A DNA stretch of 38,656 nucleotides from BS750m-G4 sp964472195 (GTDB lineage Bacteria > Bacteroidota > Ignavibacteria > Tepidaquicellales > Tepidaquicellaceae): NCBI GenBank assembly GCA_964472195.1, contig CAYYJH010000016.1, positions 1-38,656 of the forward strand. Reading direction: 5' to 3'. The notes under the pieces were generated by a model. That model worked only from the letters and a program-made list of their open reading frames with translations, was not told the origin of the DNA and made no database searches. A program made the position numbers and the translations under genes. Shown here piece after piece: positions 25,311 through 33,185 of this stretch (position 1 is its first letter; every line of letters begins with the position of its first letter).

Positions 25311-26999
25311 ATGAAAAAATCATTTTTGCTCTCAATTACTTTATTTCTTTTATTGAGCATTTCCTGTTCTAACGATGAGGATGTAGGTAAGAAAATATTT
25401 AACCTTAATGTAAACGTTGGCATAGAAACGCTCGAACCCGTAATGTCAAATTCGACACAAACTATCTGGGCACTTTCTTTATGCATGGAGGGTTTAGTAA
25501 CATTCGATAGTGAAAACAAAATAACTCCCCTATTAGCTAAGGACTGGATAATCTCGGAAGACGCTCTTACATACACATTTAACCTGAAAACAAATATAAA
25601 ATACTATGACGATACATGTTTCACTGAGACTAGTGGACAAGGAAGAACTGTAACAGCACAGGATTTTAAATACTGTTTAGAACGTGTAAACAATCCTGAT
25701 ACAAAGTCGAGAGGACTGTGGGTTTTCAGAGATAAAATAAAGGGTGCTCCCGAGTTTATTAAAAGCAGGTCAGATGAATCGTATGGCGAGGTAAAAGATA
25801 TAACAGGCATAAAAGCAATTAATGATTCGACTTTGCAGATTGAATTGATTGAACCATTCGCACCATTCCTTAGCCTGCTTACAATGTCATACGGATTTGT
25901 CTATCCGAGAGAAGCTGTAGAATATTATAAAGATGATTTTTTCAAACACCCCGTTGGAACGGGTCCATTTAAATTCGTTAAATGGGATATTGACAAAGAA
26001 CTTATATTTGAAAAAAATAAAAACTACTGGGATAAAGATGCAGAAGGGATACAGTTACCATATTTAGACGGCGTAAGGTTCACTTTTACAAAATCACTCG
26101 AAACAGAATTCCTCGACTTTGTTCAGGATAAGTATGATTACCACAACCCTTCTTCTGAAACCTTTAGTCAAATAACTGATGATGAAGGAAATCTTTTAGA
26201 GTCAGAAAATAAATCTTATGAACTCATTAGGCAACCCTGGCTCAATACCGTTTACTTTATTATGATGCAATCTACAGAGTTACCTGGCGGAAAAAACAGT
26301 CCATTCGTAAATAATAAGAAACTCAGACAGGCTTTGAATTATGGAATTGATAGAAAAAAGATAGTTCGTTACGTTTTAAAGAACAGGGGCTTCCCTGCTG
26401 TGAACGGTCCGCTTCCAAAAGGAATGCCTGGTTATGATGAAAAAATCAAGGGTTATACATACAATAAAGCAATGGCAAAGCTGCTGCTTGTCGAAGCTGG
26501 GTACCCGGATGGAAATGGTCTATACCTTACTCTCGTGATAGGGAATGATGAAATACAAAAGGCAATTGCAATTGCAATTCAGGAGCAGATGAAAGAAATA
26601 GGAGTAAGCGTAAAACTTGAACAGCTAATGCAGGCAACCGTTCTTTCGAAGCAACAGGATGGTGAATTCACTTTTTCAAGAGCTAACTGGGGAGCAGATT
26701 ATTTTGACCCGGAAAATTTCATGGCACTGTTCTACAGTAAAAACCTGGTTCCATTCGGTCCGAATAAAACCGGTTATGCAAATCTAAGGTTCGATGCCCT
26801 TTATGAAAAAGCAAACAAACTTACCAAATTTGAAGAAAGAAAAAAACTGTATGATGAAATGCAGAAAATAGTTATCGATGACGCTGCCTGGTTATTTATT
26901 TATTACAATCAGCAGGTATATTTACTTCATAAAAATATAGAGGGATTTTATCTTGATGGTTTGAATATCATCAAACTTAAATATACGAAGAAAAAATAA
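25311..26999 (+). CDS. Family 5 extracellular solute-binding lipoprotein (oligopeptide-type)
   Basis: The 562-residue protein has a lipoprotein-type signal (MKKSFLLSITLFLLLSISC, with Cys19 as the probable acylated residue). An SBP_bac_5 domain of the DppA/OppA type follows, with LEPVMSNSTQTIWALSLCMEGL near the start, the family blocks VGTGPFKFVKW and FVNNKKLRQALNYGIDRKKI in the middle, and PEGR-like regions after it. Such proteins bind peptides, nickel chelates or other ligands for an ABC importer. No permease or ATPase genes are adjacent, so this is an orphan binding protein here. It is followed after 7 nt by the CopD-like gene and probably heads a three-gene transcript ending with the AlkD-like gene. 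The ligand is unknown. Confidence 0.88.
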   Translation: MKKSFLLSITLFLLLSISCSNDEDVGKKIFNLNVNVGIETLEPVMSNSTQTIWALSLCMEGLVTFDSENKITPLLAKDWIISEDALTYTFNLKTNIKYYDDTCFTETSGQGRTVTAQDFKYCLERVNNPDTKSRGLWVFRDKIKGAPEFIKSRSDESYGEVKDITGIKAINDSTLQIELIEPFAPFLSLLTMSYGFVYPREAVEYYKDDFFKHPVGTGPFKFVKWDIDKELIFEKNKNYWDKDAEGIQLPYLDGVRFTFTKSLETEFLDFVQDKYDYHNPSSETFSQITDDEGNLLESENKSYELIRQPWLNTVYFIMMQSTELPGGKNSPFVNNKKLRQALNYGIDRKKIVRYVLKNRGFPAVNGPLPKGMPGYDEKIKGYTYNKAMAKLLLVEAGYPDGNGLYLTLVIGNDEIQKAIAIAIQEQMKEIGVSVKLEQLMQATVLSKQQDGEFTFSRANWGADYFDPENFMALFYSKNLVPFGPNKTGYANLRFDALYEKANKLTKFEERKKLYDEMQKIVIDDAAWLFIYYNQQVYLLHKNIEGFYLDGLNIIKLKYTKKK

Positions 27000-27006
27000 A
27001 CATTAT

Positions 27007-27450
27007 ATGTATAACATCTTAATCATAATTCATGTTTTAGCTGCAACAATCTGGGTTGGAGGACATTTAATTCTTGCAATTGTCTTTCTTCCAAAAGCAT
27101 TAAAGACAAAGGAAATCGAAACAATTCGAAGTTTCGAGGAAAAGTATGAATTGATAGGTATACCTGCATTAATTATACAGATCGCATCTGGTGTATGGAT
27201 GTCCTTCATACGCATTCCAAATTTCTTAGACTGGTTTGATTTTTCTTATTTCGTACCGGTAAATATTTCCATCAAGTTAGTATTAATTATTATCACATTA
27301 TTACTTGCACTAGATGCAAGACTTAGAATAATTCCAAAACTGAGTAAAGATAATATCACGCAGCTTGCTTACCATATTATTCCTGTGACAATTATTGCTG
27401 TGCTATTAACAATAATAGGAGTCAGTTTTAGGTTCGGAGGTTTATTTTAA
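27007..27450 (+). CDS. CopD-family four-helix membrane protein
   Basis: The 147-residue protein has four membrane helices. The first contains H9 (IIIHVLAATIWVGGH), and the WVGGH motif supplies H20, both in positions typical of CopD/DUF2269-like proteins. A further His lies in the last helix region (AYHIIPV). Paired histidines within the membrane suggest copper or heme binding, as known for relatives, but this is not shown here. It starts 7 nt after the binding-lipoprotein stop and is 32 nt upstream of the AlkD-like gene, so all three probably share a transcript without an obvious functional link. Confidence 0.75.
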   Translation: MYNILIIIHVLAATIWVGGHLILAIVFLPKALKTKEIETIRSFEEKYELIGIPALIIQIASGVWMSFIRIPNFLDWFDFSYFVPVNISIKLVLIIITLLLALDARLRIIPKLSKDNITQLAYHIIPVTIIAVLLTIIGVSFRFGGLF

Positions 27451-27482
27451 GAAATACTTTTAGAAAACATAATTTCTTAAAA

Positions 27483-28163
27483 ATGAATGCTAAAGAAATT
27501 CTAAACGAATTAAAACCGCTCGGCAAAGCAGAAAACGTTGAAGGTATGAGAAGATTTGGCATCTCATCTGATACTGCCTATGGTGTTCCCATTCCCGTCT
27601 TGAGAAATTATGCTAAAAAATTCAAGAACGATCATAAATTAGCTCTGGAATTATGGAAAATGAATGTACACGAAGGAAAACTTCTGGCTGCCTTTATCGA
27701 CAACCCGGACGAAGTAACAGAAGAACAAATGCAAAGCTGGGTGAACGATTTTTATTCCTGGGACATTTGCGACCAGGTGTGTGGTAATGTTTTCGATAAA
27801 ACTCCTCTCGCTTATGAAAAAGCAATCGAGTGGAGTAATGAGGAAAAAGAATTTGTAAGGAGGGCAGGATTTGTAATGATGGCTGTTTTAGCCGTTCACG
27901 ATAAAAAAGCAACCAATGATAAGTTTGTACTATTCTTTCCTTTGATTGAAAAATATTCTTTTGATGAGAGAAACTTCGTAAAGAAAGCTGTTAACTGGGC
28001 GTTAAGACAGATAGGCAAACGAAATCTGCAGCTTAACGCAAAAGCTATTACATTAGCAAATAAGATTAAAAAGCTCAATAGTAATTCTGCAAAATGGATC
28101 GCTTCTGATGCACTCAGAGAGTTAAAAAGTGAAAAAGTAATTTATAGATTAAAATGTAAATAG
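27483..28163 (+). CDS. AlkD-like DNA alkylation repair protein
   Basis: The 226-residue all-helical protein belongs to the AlkD/DNA_alkylation family, HEAT-like glycosylases that remove 3- and 7-alkylpurines without flipping the base. The family's key residues are present: W93-D94-x2-D97 in YSWDICDQVCGNVF, where the Asp corresponds to the catalytic D113 of B. cereus AlkD, and R126/R127 in FVRRAGFVMMAVL, matching its DNA-binding R148. The start MNAKEILNELKPLG and the GMRRFGI element are also typical. It would act on DNA in the cytoplasm. It is the last gene of a probable three-gene run, and the stop precedes a 113-nt gap before the AAA gene. Confidence 0.88.
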   Translation: MNAKEILNELKPLGKAENVEGMRRFGISSDTAYGVPIPVLRNYAKKFKNDHKLALELWKMNVHEGKLLAAFIDNPDEVTEEQMQSWVNDFYSWDICDQVCGNVFDKTPLAYEKAIEWSNEEKEFVRRAGFVMMAVLAVHDKKATNDKFVLFFPLIEKYSFDERNFVKKAVNWALRQIGKRNLQLNAKAITLANKIKKLNSNSAKWIASDALRELKSEKVIYRLKCK

Positions 28164-28276
28164 AGAAAGCATTACAGACAGAAAAGAGAATATAATAAAC
28201 AGAACTATTATTACTTTACTTCATACCGTAAATTTAATATCTTGATGTTTATCTATTAACCTAACTAAAGTATTAC

Positions 28277-30901
28277 ATGACATCTAAATTGGAATCGGTA
28301 CACGACAAATATAAATTCAAAGCACTGAAAGTTTACTCCGAAAACGAGTGGCTATATAACAGCACGAAAAAATACAGAAAAGTATTTGAACAAGCGGAGA
28401 TAACTTACATGGATGCAGAGTTTTCTTTGTACAATAAATTATTTGATGAAGAAGATTGGAAAATTACGGTATATCTAAAAGCTTTTGATAGCAAAGGTAC
28501 AAAACTATGCGATTTGAAAGTAGAGCAGGATGTAAAGAATAAAGATAATATTGTTTACATACGGAAAAGCTGGGGAAACAAAAAACCGGGTTCATACTGG
28601 AAACGTGGAAGCTATAGATGGGAAGCATGGGTCGAAGACAATCTCGTCGCAACCGAACATTTTCATGTTGAAAACAAGGGTGTAGTTACCGAAACAAAAA
28701 ACCCGTATATTAAATTACAATCATTGCGGCTTTATGAGGGACCTGATAAAGTAATTCCCGCTAATGAAAGAAAATACTTAAAGACATTCAAATCTGATAC
28801 AACGAGGTTCATCTGGGTGGAGTTCACTGCCGAAAATCTTGTAAAAGATAAACAATCCTGGGCATGTGAAGTCTTTTTCAATTTCAGAACAGAAGCTGGA
28901 GAACATAAAGGCAAGGACGACAAGCTTATCTTTGTGAAACCAACAAGTAAAACATTCAAGATAACCGGTGGCTGGGGAAACGATTCTGGTAATAGCTGGT
29001 ATGTTGGGAAATATTACCTCGAAGTATCTTTCATGGATACTATGCTTGCAAGGCTCCCATTCTACGTAGGAGATAAAGAAGAAGAAGCAACTGATGAAGA
29101 TTACAATGAAAGTATTTCCACACAACAAGTAATACCGTCCGAAGAAAGTAAAGAATTAACCGAAAAGAATTACAAAGAAGCCGTAAAAGAACTCAATGAA
29201 ATGATAGGTCTTGAAGAGATTAAAGAAAGAATCAAAGAATACACTGATTATATTAAATTCCTGAAGCTAAGAAAAGAAAAGGGTTTGGATGATGACAAAA
29301 AATTAAATTTACACGCAGTATTTACTGGCAACCCCGGAACAGGTAAAACGACCGTTGCAAGATTGCTTGGAAAAATATACAAACAAATAGGGTTACTATC
29401 AAAGGGACATGTCCACGAAGTTGACCGTGAAATTCTCGTCGGTAAATATATAGGTCATACTGCTCCTAAGGTTAAAAAAGCTATCGATAAAGCCCGCGGA
29501 GGAATATTGTTCATCGACGAAGCATACTCTCTTGCAAGACTGGAGGATGACAGTAAAGATTTCGGTAGAGAAGTCATAGAAATTATTGTAAAGGAAATGT
29601 CGGATGGGAAAGGCGACCTTGCAATTATTGTTGCAGGATATCCGGCGGAAATGAATACATTCCTCGAATCCAATCCTGGTATAAAATCAAGGTTTTCGAT
29701 GCATTATAATTTCCCCGATTATACTCCACAAGAATTACAGAAAATTGGTGAATACTATTCGAAAAAAAGTAATATAGTTTTAGATGCAGATTCAAAAAAA
29801 TATTTGTACGAAGAAATAGTAGAAGCCTACAGGAACAGGGACAGGACATTCGGTAATGCAAGGTTTGTGATCTCTGTAATAGGCGAAGCTAAAATGAAAA
29901 TGGGAATAAGATTGATGAAAGAGTCTAAGCTCGATACTTTATCTAACGAAGAGCTCTCAACAGTAAAACTCGAAGACATTGAGAATGTTTTTAAAGGTAG
30001 GGGTAAGAAAGTTGCTGAGATACCTGTAGATGAAGACCTGTTAAAGGATTCGCTTCTTAGATTACACATGCTCATCGGGCTTGAAGAAATTAAAGCCGAG
30101 ATAGACGAGATTATAAAGCTTGTTAGGTATTACAGGGAGATAGGGAAAGACGTCAGGGAAGTATTTTCATTGCACGCAGTCTTTACGGGAAATCCCGGTA
30201 CAGGCAAGACAACCGTCGCAAGACTCATGGCTGATATTTACAAAGCACTGGGAATAATAGAGCGTGGTCATCTTGTTGAATGCGACAGGCAGCAGTTAGT
30301 CGGTGGTTATGTAGGTCGGACAGCAATTAAAACTGCACAGATGCTCGATAAGGCAATGGGCGGTGTACTATTTATTGACGAAGCTTATGCATTAACACAG
30401 GGCGGGGAAAATGATTTCGGCAAGGAGGCAATCGAGACAATTCTAAAAACTATGGAAGACAGACGCGGTGAATTCATCGTGATAACGGCAGGATATCCCG
30501 ATAATATGAAGCACTTTCTCGAATCGAACCCCGGGCTTAAGTCAAGATTCGATAAATTTTTTGAATTCAAAGATTTTAGCGTAGATGAGTTGCTCCAGAT
30601 TGCTGAAATAATGTTCGGTGAAGAGGATTTGAAACTCGATAAAGAAGCTTCAGAACATCTTCACGCATATTTAAAAATTCTCGATTCAAAGAGAGATAAA
30701 TTCTTCGGGAATGCACGAGAGGTCAGAAGGATAGTCGAAGAAGCTGCAAAAAATCACCACCTGAGGATTATAGACCTACCGAAAAAAGAAAGGAAAGGAA
30801 AAAATTTAAAGACTGTCACAATAGACGATGTCGCAGAGTTTAAACTCGATAAAGGACAGAAAAAGCCGAAGTTGGGGTTTAGTGTAAAATCTGATTCTTA
30901 G
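28277..30901 (+). CDS. Tandem CbxX/CfxQ-type AAA ATPase with duplicated N-terminal beta domains
   Basis: The 874-residue protein has four parts. Residues 12-133 and 143-267 look like two divergent copies of one beta-rich domain, each ending in a similar strand pair: GSYRWEAWVEDNLVATEHFHV and GKYYLEVSFMDTMLARLPFYV are the matching ends. A linker follows (268-300). Then come two AAA modules of the CbxX/CfxQ/SpoVK type: Walker A GNPGTGKT at 351-358 and 638-645, Walker B LFIDEAY at 411-417 and 698-704, and arginine-finger regions KSRF at 470-473 and 755-758. Both modules look active. Relatives remodel Rubisco or work in type VII secretion and sporulation, but no such partner is nearby. The last codons and stop lie inside a dispersed repeat. 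Function is unknown. Confidence 0.85.
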   Translation: MTSKLESVHDKYKFKALKVYSENEWLYNSTKKYRKVFEQAEITYMDAEFSLYNKLFDEEDWKITVYLKAFDSKGTKLCDLKVEQDVKNKDNIVYIRKSWGNKKPGSYWKRGSYRWEAWVEDNLVATEHFHVENKGVVTETKNPYIKLQSLRLYEGPDKVIPANERKYLKTFKSDTTRFIWVEFTAENLVKDKQSWACEVFFNFRTEAGEHKGKDDKLIFVKPTSKTFKITGGWGNDSGNSWYVGKYYLEVSFMDTMLARLPFYVGDKEEEATDEDYNESISTQQVIPSEESKELTEKNYKEAVKELNEMIGLEEIKERIKEYTDYIKFLKLRKEKGLDDDKKLNLHAVFTGNPGTGKTTVARLLGKIYKQIGLLSKGHVHEVDREILVGKYIGHTAPKVKKAIDKARGGILFIDEAYSLARLEDDSKDFGREVIEIIVKEMSDGKGDLAIIVAGYPAEMNTFLESNPGIKSRFSMHYNFPDYTPQELQKIGEYYSKKSNIVLDADSKKYLYEEIVEAYRNRDRTFGNARFVISVIGEAKMKMGIRLMKESKLDTLSNEELSTVKLEDIENVFKGRGKKVAEIPVDEDLLKDSLLRLHMLIGLEEIKAEIDEIIKLVRYYREIGKDVREVFSLHAVFTGNPGTGKTTVARLMADIYKALGIIERGHLVECDRQQLVGGYVGRTAIKTAQMLDKAMGGVLFIDEAYALTQGGENDFGKEAIETILKTMEDRRGEFIVITAGYPDNMKHFLESNPGLKSRFDKFFEFKDFSVDELLQIAEIMFGEEDLKLDKEASEHLHAYLKILDSKRDKFFGNAREVRRIVEEAAKNHHLRIIDLPKKERKGKNLKTVTIDDVAEFKLDKGQKKPKLGFSVKSDS

Positions 30902-30912
30902 AGACGCAAAAT
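30890..30912. repeat. Repeat copy A, overlapping the AAA gene stop codon
   Basis: TCTGATTC, then T, then TAGAGACGCAAAAT matches positions 31043-31065 with one mismatch, 153 bp away. The final Asp and Ser codons and the TAG stop (30899-30901) of the AAA gene lie inside this copy. It contains only the left arm of the palindrome that is complete at 31051-31078. Confidence 0.65.
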
Positions 30913-30994
30913 TCACCCTGTAGCATTCCCCCTTAATTGACACTAATTCACAAAGTCCTCTTTGGTAGCGCAACTCCATTTCACACCTACACCT

Positions 30995-31078
30995 CGTTCC
31001 AACGTTTTACGTTGGAATGTATTGAGAACGCTTTGCGTTTATTCTGATTCGTAGAGACGCAAAATATTGCGTCTCTAC
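30995..31078. repeat. Cluster of three REP-like palindromes
   Basis: Three hairpins lie in the 249-nt gap between the convergent AAA and propeller genes. The first (30995-31019) has an 11-bp stem CGTTCCAACGT with one G.T pair and a TTT loop. The second (31027-31039) is AACGC-TTT-GCGTT. The third (31051-31078) has a perfect 12-bp stem GTAGAGACGCAA and the loop AATA. Palindromes of the types GTTCC..GGAAT and GTAGAGACGC..GCGTCTCTAC are dispersed between genes in many unrelated bacteria, often linked to RAYT transposases. None has a U-tract for termination on either strand. Confidence 0.7.
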
Positions 31079-31150
31079 TTTAATTATTTTCTCCGATGCT
31101 AATATAGCCAACCTCGAAATCGTAGTTCCTTTGAAAAAAAGGGCGACATA

Positions 31151-32431
31151 TCATTTTATTAATAACATCTTCTTAACTGCAACAATGCTTTCAGTCTCTC
31201 CGTAGGAGTCCTTTGTGACCATACTGTAGAAATAAACACCGCTCACATTATGCGTCCCGTCTCCTGAAGAGGAAGACCAATCAACCGTATAGCTTCCTGC
31301 ATTTAATTCCTCATTTACAATGACGGCAACTTCTTTTCCGAGAATATCATAAATTACCAGCTTAACGTTTGATGTCTTCTGAATTTTGAATTCTATAGTT
31401 GTAGATGGATTGAAGGGGTTTGGATAATTTTGTTTAAGAGAATATTCTACCGGTTTTTCCGAATTTATTTTCTTAACATCCATGATTCCTCCCGTCGTCG
31501 TATGCAATATTGTACCGTACGAACCTACAGCCCATCCATATTGCGAAGTCGTAAAAAATACAGAATTCAAATTATTGGTTATACCGCTCCCCTGTGATTT
31601 CCAGGTCATTCCCCCGTCCGTAGTTTGTAATATTTTACCACCATCTCCAACTACCCATCCTTCATTCGTATTTTTAAAATCAACAGACGAGAGTTTAGTA
31701 TTCGTACCGCTGTTTTGCATAGTCCAGTTAAGCCCTCCGTTAGTCGACCTGACAATCGTGCCTGTGTCCCCAACTGCCCATCCCAGTCCCATTTCAGGAA
31801 AGCTTACACTATATAAATTTTTATCAATTAAATACGGTATAGATGTCCAGTTCATGCCTGCATTAATAGTCTTTAATATGATACTTATATGCATACCGCC
31901 GCCCACTGCATAACCGGTAAACGAAGCACCCGAATAAGGGAAAAACACTGAATAGAGTGTACCTGGCAGTGTTTGAACCTGCACCTCCCAGGTGCTGCCA
32001 CCGTCTGTTGTACGCATTTTCAAGCGTGAATCCCCGACCACGTATCCCCTGTTTATATCCGTAAAGACAACAGAATACAGATCAAAAGTTACACCGCTCG
32101 TTAATGTAAACCAGTTGACACCACCACTGGTTGTCTTTTTAATTGTTCCTCCCTCTCCAACAATCCACCCGGTATTCAGGTCAATGAAAAATACCGAATG
32201 TAAGTCACCTGCTGCACCAGCATTCTGCTCTGTCCAGTTGGCTCCGCCGTCTGCAGTAGTTATCACAGTATTACTGTCTCCTACAGCCCATCCTACGTTA
32301 AGACAGGAGAAAAACACTGCATTTAGATCATTGCTTGTTCCGCTACTTTGCGTATACCAACCTGATTGTGCAAGAAGACCTTGAGCATATAATAAGATTA
32401 GTACAATTAAAATAATCTTCAATTCTTTCAT
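31151..32431 (-). CDS. Secreted YCF48-like seven-bladed propeller with type IX sorting domain
   Basis: The 426-residue protein has a signal peptide (residues 1-21, ending LLAQS). Seven repeats of about 40 residues follow, of the pattern WxxQxSGT-DLxSVxFxDxNxGWxVGxxGTIxxTTDGG, typical of YCF48-like beta propellers. The fourth is irregular (FTGYAVGGGMHISIILKT). The C-terminus (from about residue 340) is a type A sorting domain: KQNYPNPFNPSTTIEFKI, VIYDILGKEVAVIVNEEL and GVYFYSMVTKD, ending in KKMLLIK. The protein should cross the outer membrane by the type IX system and be surface-bound or released. Plant and cyanobacterial Ycf48 assist photosystem II, but these secreted relatives do not imply that. 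AAAGGA precedes the ATG at 32431. A degenerate REP lies 24 nt upstream. Confidence 0.87.
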   Translation of the reverse strand: MKELKIILIVLILLYAQGLLAQSGWYTQSSGTSNDLNAVFFSCLNVGWAVGDSNTVITTADGGANWTEQNAGAAGDLHSVFFIDLNTGWIVGEGGTIKKTTSGGVNWFTLTSGVTFDLYSVVFTDINRGYVVGDSRLKMRTTDGGSTWEVQVQTLPGTLYSVFFPYSGASFTGYAVGGGMHISIILKTINAGMNWTSIPYLIDKNLYSVSFPEMGLGWAVGDTGTIVRSTNGGLNWTMQNSGTNTKLSSVDFKNTNEGWVVGDGGKILQTTDGGMTWKSQGSGITNNLNSVFFTTSQYGWAVGSYGTILHTTTGGIMDVKKINSEKPVEYSLKQNYPNPFNPSTTIEFKIQKTSNVKLVIYDILGKEVAVIVNEELNAGSYTVDWSSSSGDGTHNVSGVYFYSMVTKDSYGETESIVAVKKMLLIK

Positions 32432-32454
32432 GATTTCTTTTTCCTTTTAATAGT

Positions 32455-32477
32455 GTCCCCAAGTTGCACTTGAGAAC
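32455..32477. repeat. REP hairpin 1 (degenerate)
   Basis: Arm GTCCCCAAGT (32455-32464), loop TGC, and arm ACTTGAGAAC. Two of ten pairs are mismatched (32457/32475 and 32459/32473). It is otherwise the same hairpin as the copies at 32505 and 33135, and lies in the leader of the propeller gene, downstream of the RAYT. Confidence 0.65.
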
Positions 32478-32504
32478 AAGATAACTACTTTCAAAATTTG
32501 TTAT

Positions 32505-32529
32505 CGTTCCCAAATTGCATTTGGGAACG
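32505..32529. repeat. REP hairpin 2 (perfect)
   Basis: Perfect 11-bp stem, arm CGTTCCCAAAT with loop TGC. It lies 28 nt after the RAYT stop codon and 27 nt from REP hairpin 1, so the two form a closely spaced pair downstream of the transposase gene. Confidence 0.75.
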
Positions 32530-32556
32530 CAATTGCTTTAGAAGCTCTGCTTCGAT

Positions 32557-33090
32557 TCAAATTATCCTGTCTATTTTAATCATCGAATGTTCATCTAAAA
32601 TATAATTTCTTGCTGACGAGTATAACCAATCTTCAGGATTTGTAACAAGACCACGTTTTACAGGATTATAATGAATATATTCAATTTTTTGTTTTAGCAT
32701 TTTCTCATTCTGTATTTGCTCTGGATGGAAACCTTCCTGCCAGATTTGGAAATCACTATCTATTTTATATTTTTTCTTATAATAAGCTAATTGATTAAGC
32801 AGCCATTCTTTATTATCTTTCTTCAATAAATTAATTATTTGTTTCGCAGAATGCCTTTTTATAGATTGAATGACTTTAGTTAATTCGGGTGCTTTTGCAA
32901 TTAAATGATAATGATTATCTAAAATAACATATGCATATAATTCGAGGTCTTTATTTTCCTGGCAATATTTAAGTGAATCAATGATAGCTATAAAATATTC
33001 TGTATTTATGAAAACAGGTATCCATTCAATTATTGTGTTGGTCATGAAAAAGATATTTCCTTCTTCAATAATTTTGTAGCGTGTTCTCAT
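32557..33090 (-). CDS. REP-associated tyrosine transposase (RAYT, Y1_Tnp family)
   Basis: The 177-residue protein is a complete RAYT. These single-copy domesticated relatives of IS200 transposases cut and join single-stranded REP hairpins. It starts MRTRYKIIEEGNIFFMTNTI, the usual RAYT lead. The HUH motif is H60-Y-H62 (LDNHYHLIAKAP). The catalytic tyrosine is probably Y138 in KIEYIHYNPVKRGLV (residues 135-149), and the protein ends with the DWLYSSARNY region. No frameshift or stop interrupts it. It has no inverted-repeat ends of its own but is flanked by REP-like hairpins: one 45 nt upstream of the start (33135-33159) and two downstream (32455-32529). This is the standard genomic setting of an active or recently active REP/RAYT pair. 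Confidence 0.9.
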   Translation of the reverse strand: MRTRYKIIEEGNIFFMTNTIIEWIPVFINTEYFIAIIDSLKYCQENKDLELYAYVILDNHYHLIAKAPELTKVIQSIKRHSAKQIINLLKKDNKEWLLNQLAYYKKKYKIDSDFQIWQEGFHPEQIQNEKMLKQKIEYIHYNPVKRGLVTNPEDWLYSSARNYILDEHSMIKIDRII

Positions 33091-33134
33091 TGTTATTTAT
33101 TAAGGCAAAAGAAGTAAAACTTCTTCAGCAACTG

Positions 33135-33159
33135 TGTTCCCAAGTACAACTTGGGAACA
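33135..33159. repeat. REP hairpin 3 (perfect), upstream of the RAYT gene
   Basis: Perfect 11-bp stem, arm TGTTCCCAAGT with loop ACA. Compared with hairpin 2, both differing stem pairs change on both sides (C.G to T.A at the base, A.T to G.C near the loop), so pairing is kept. It lies between the RAYT start and the end of dinB (27 nt after the dinB stop). Confidence 0.75.
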
Positions 33160-33185
33160 AGTAATAAAACTTTCATAATCTATAA

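Noticed and set aside
28277..30901. AAA gene as a Rubisco activase or type VII secretion ATPase
   Set aside because: No Rubisco, Calvin-cycle or ESX-type genes are in the window, and the tandem AAA plus double N-terminal domain differs from CbbX and EccA. Only the AAA subfamily is claimed.
31482..32384. Long open frames on the plus strand opposite the propeller gene
   Set aside because: They mirror the repeat structure of the minus-strand propeller gene, have no ribosome-binding sites and encode Pro/Ser/Thr/Val-rich nonsense. The minus-strand product has a signal peptide, a fold and a sorting domain.
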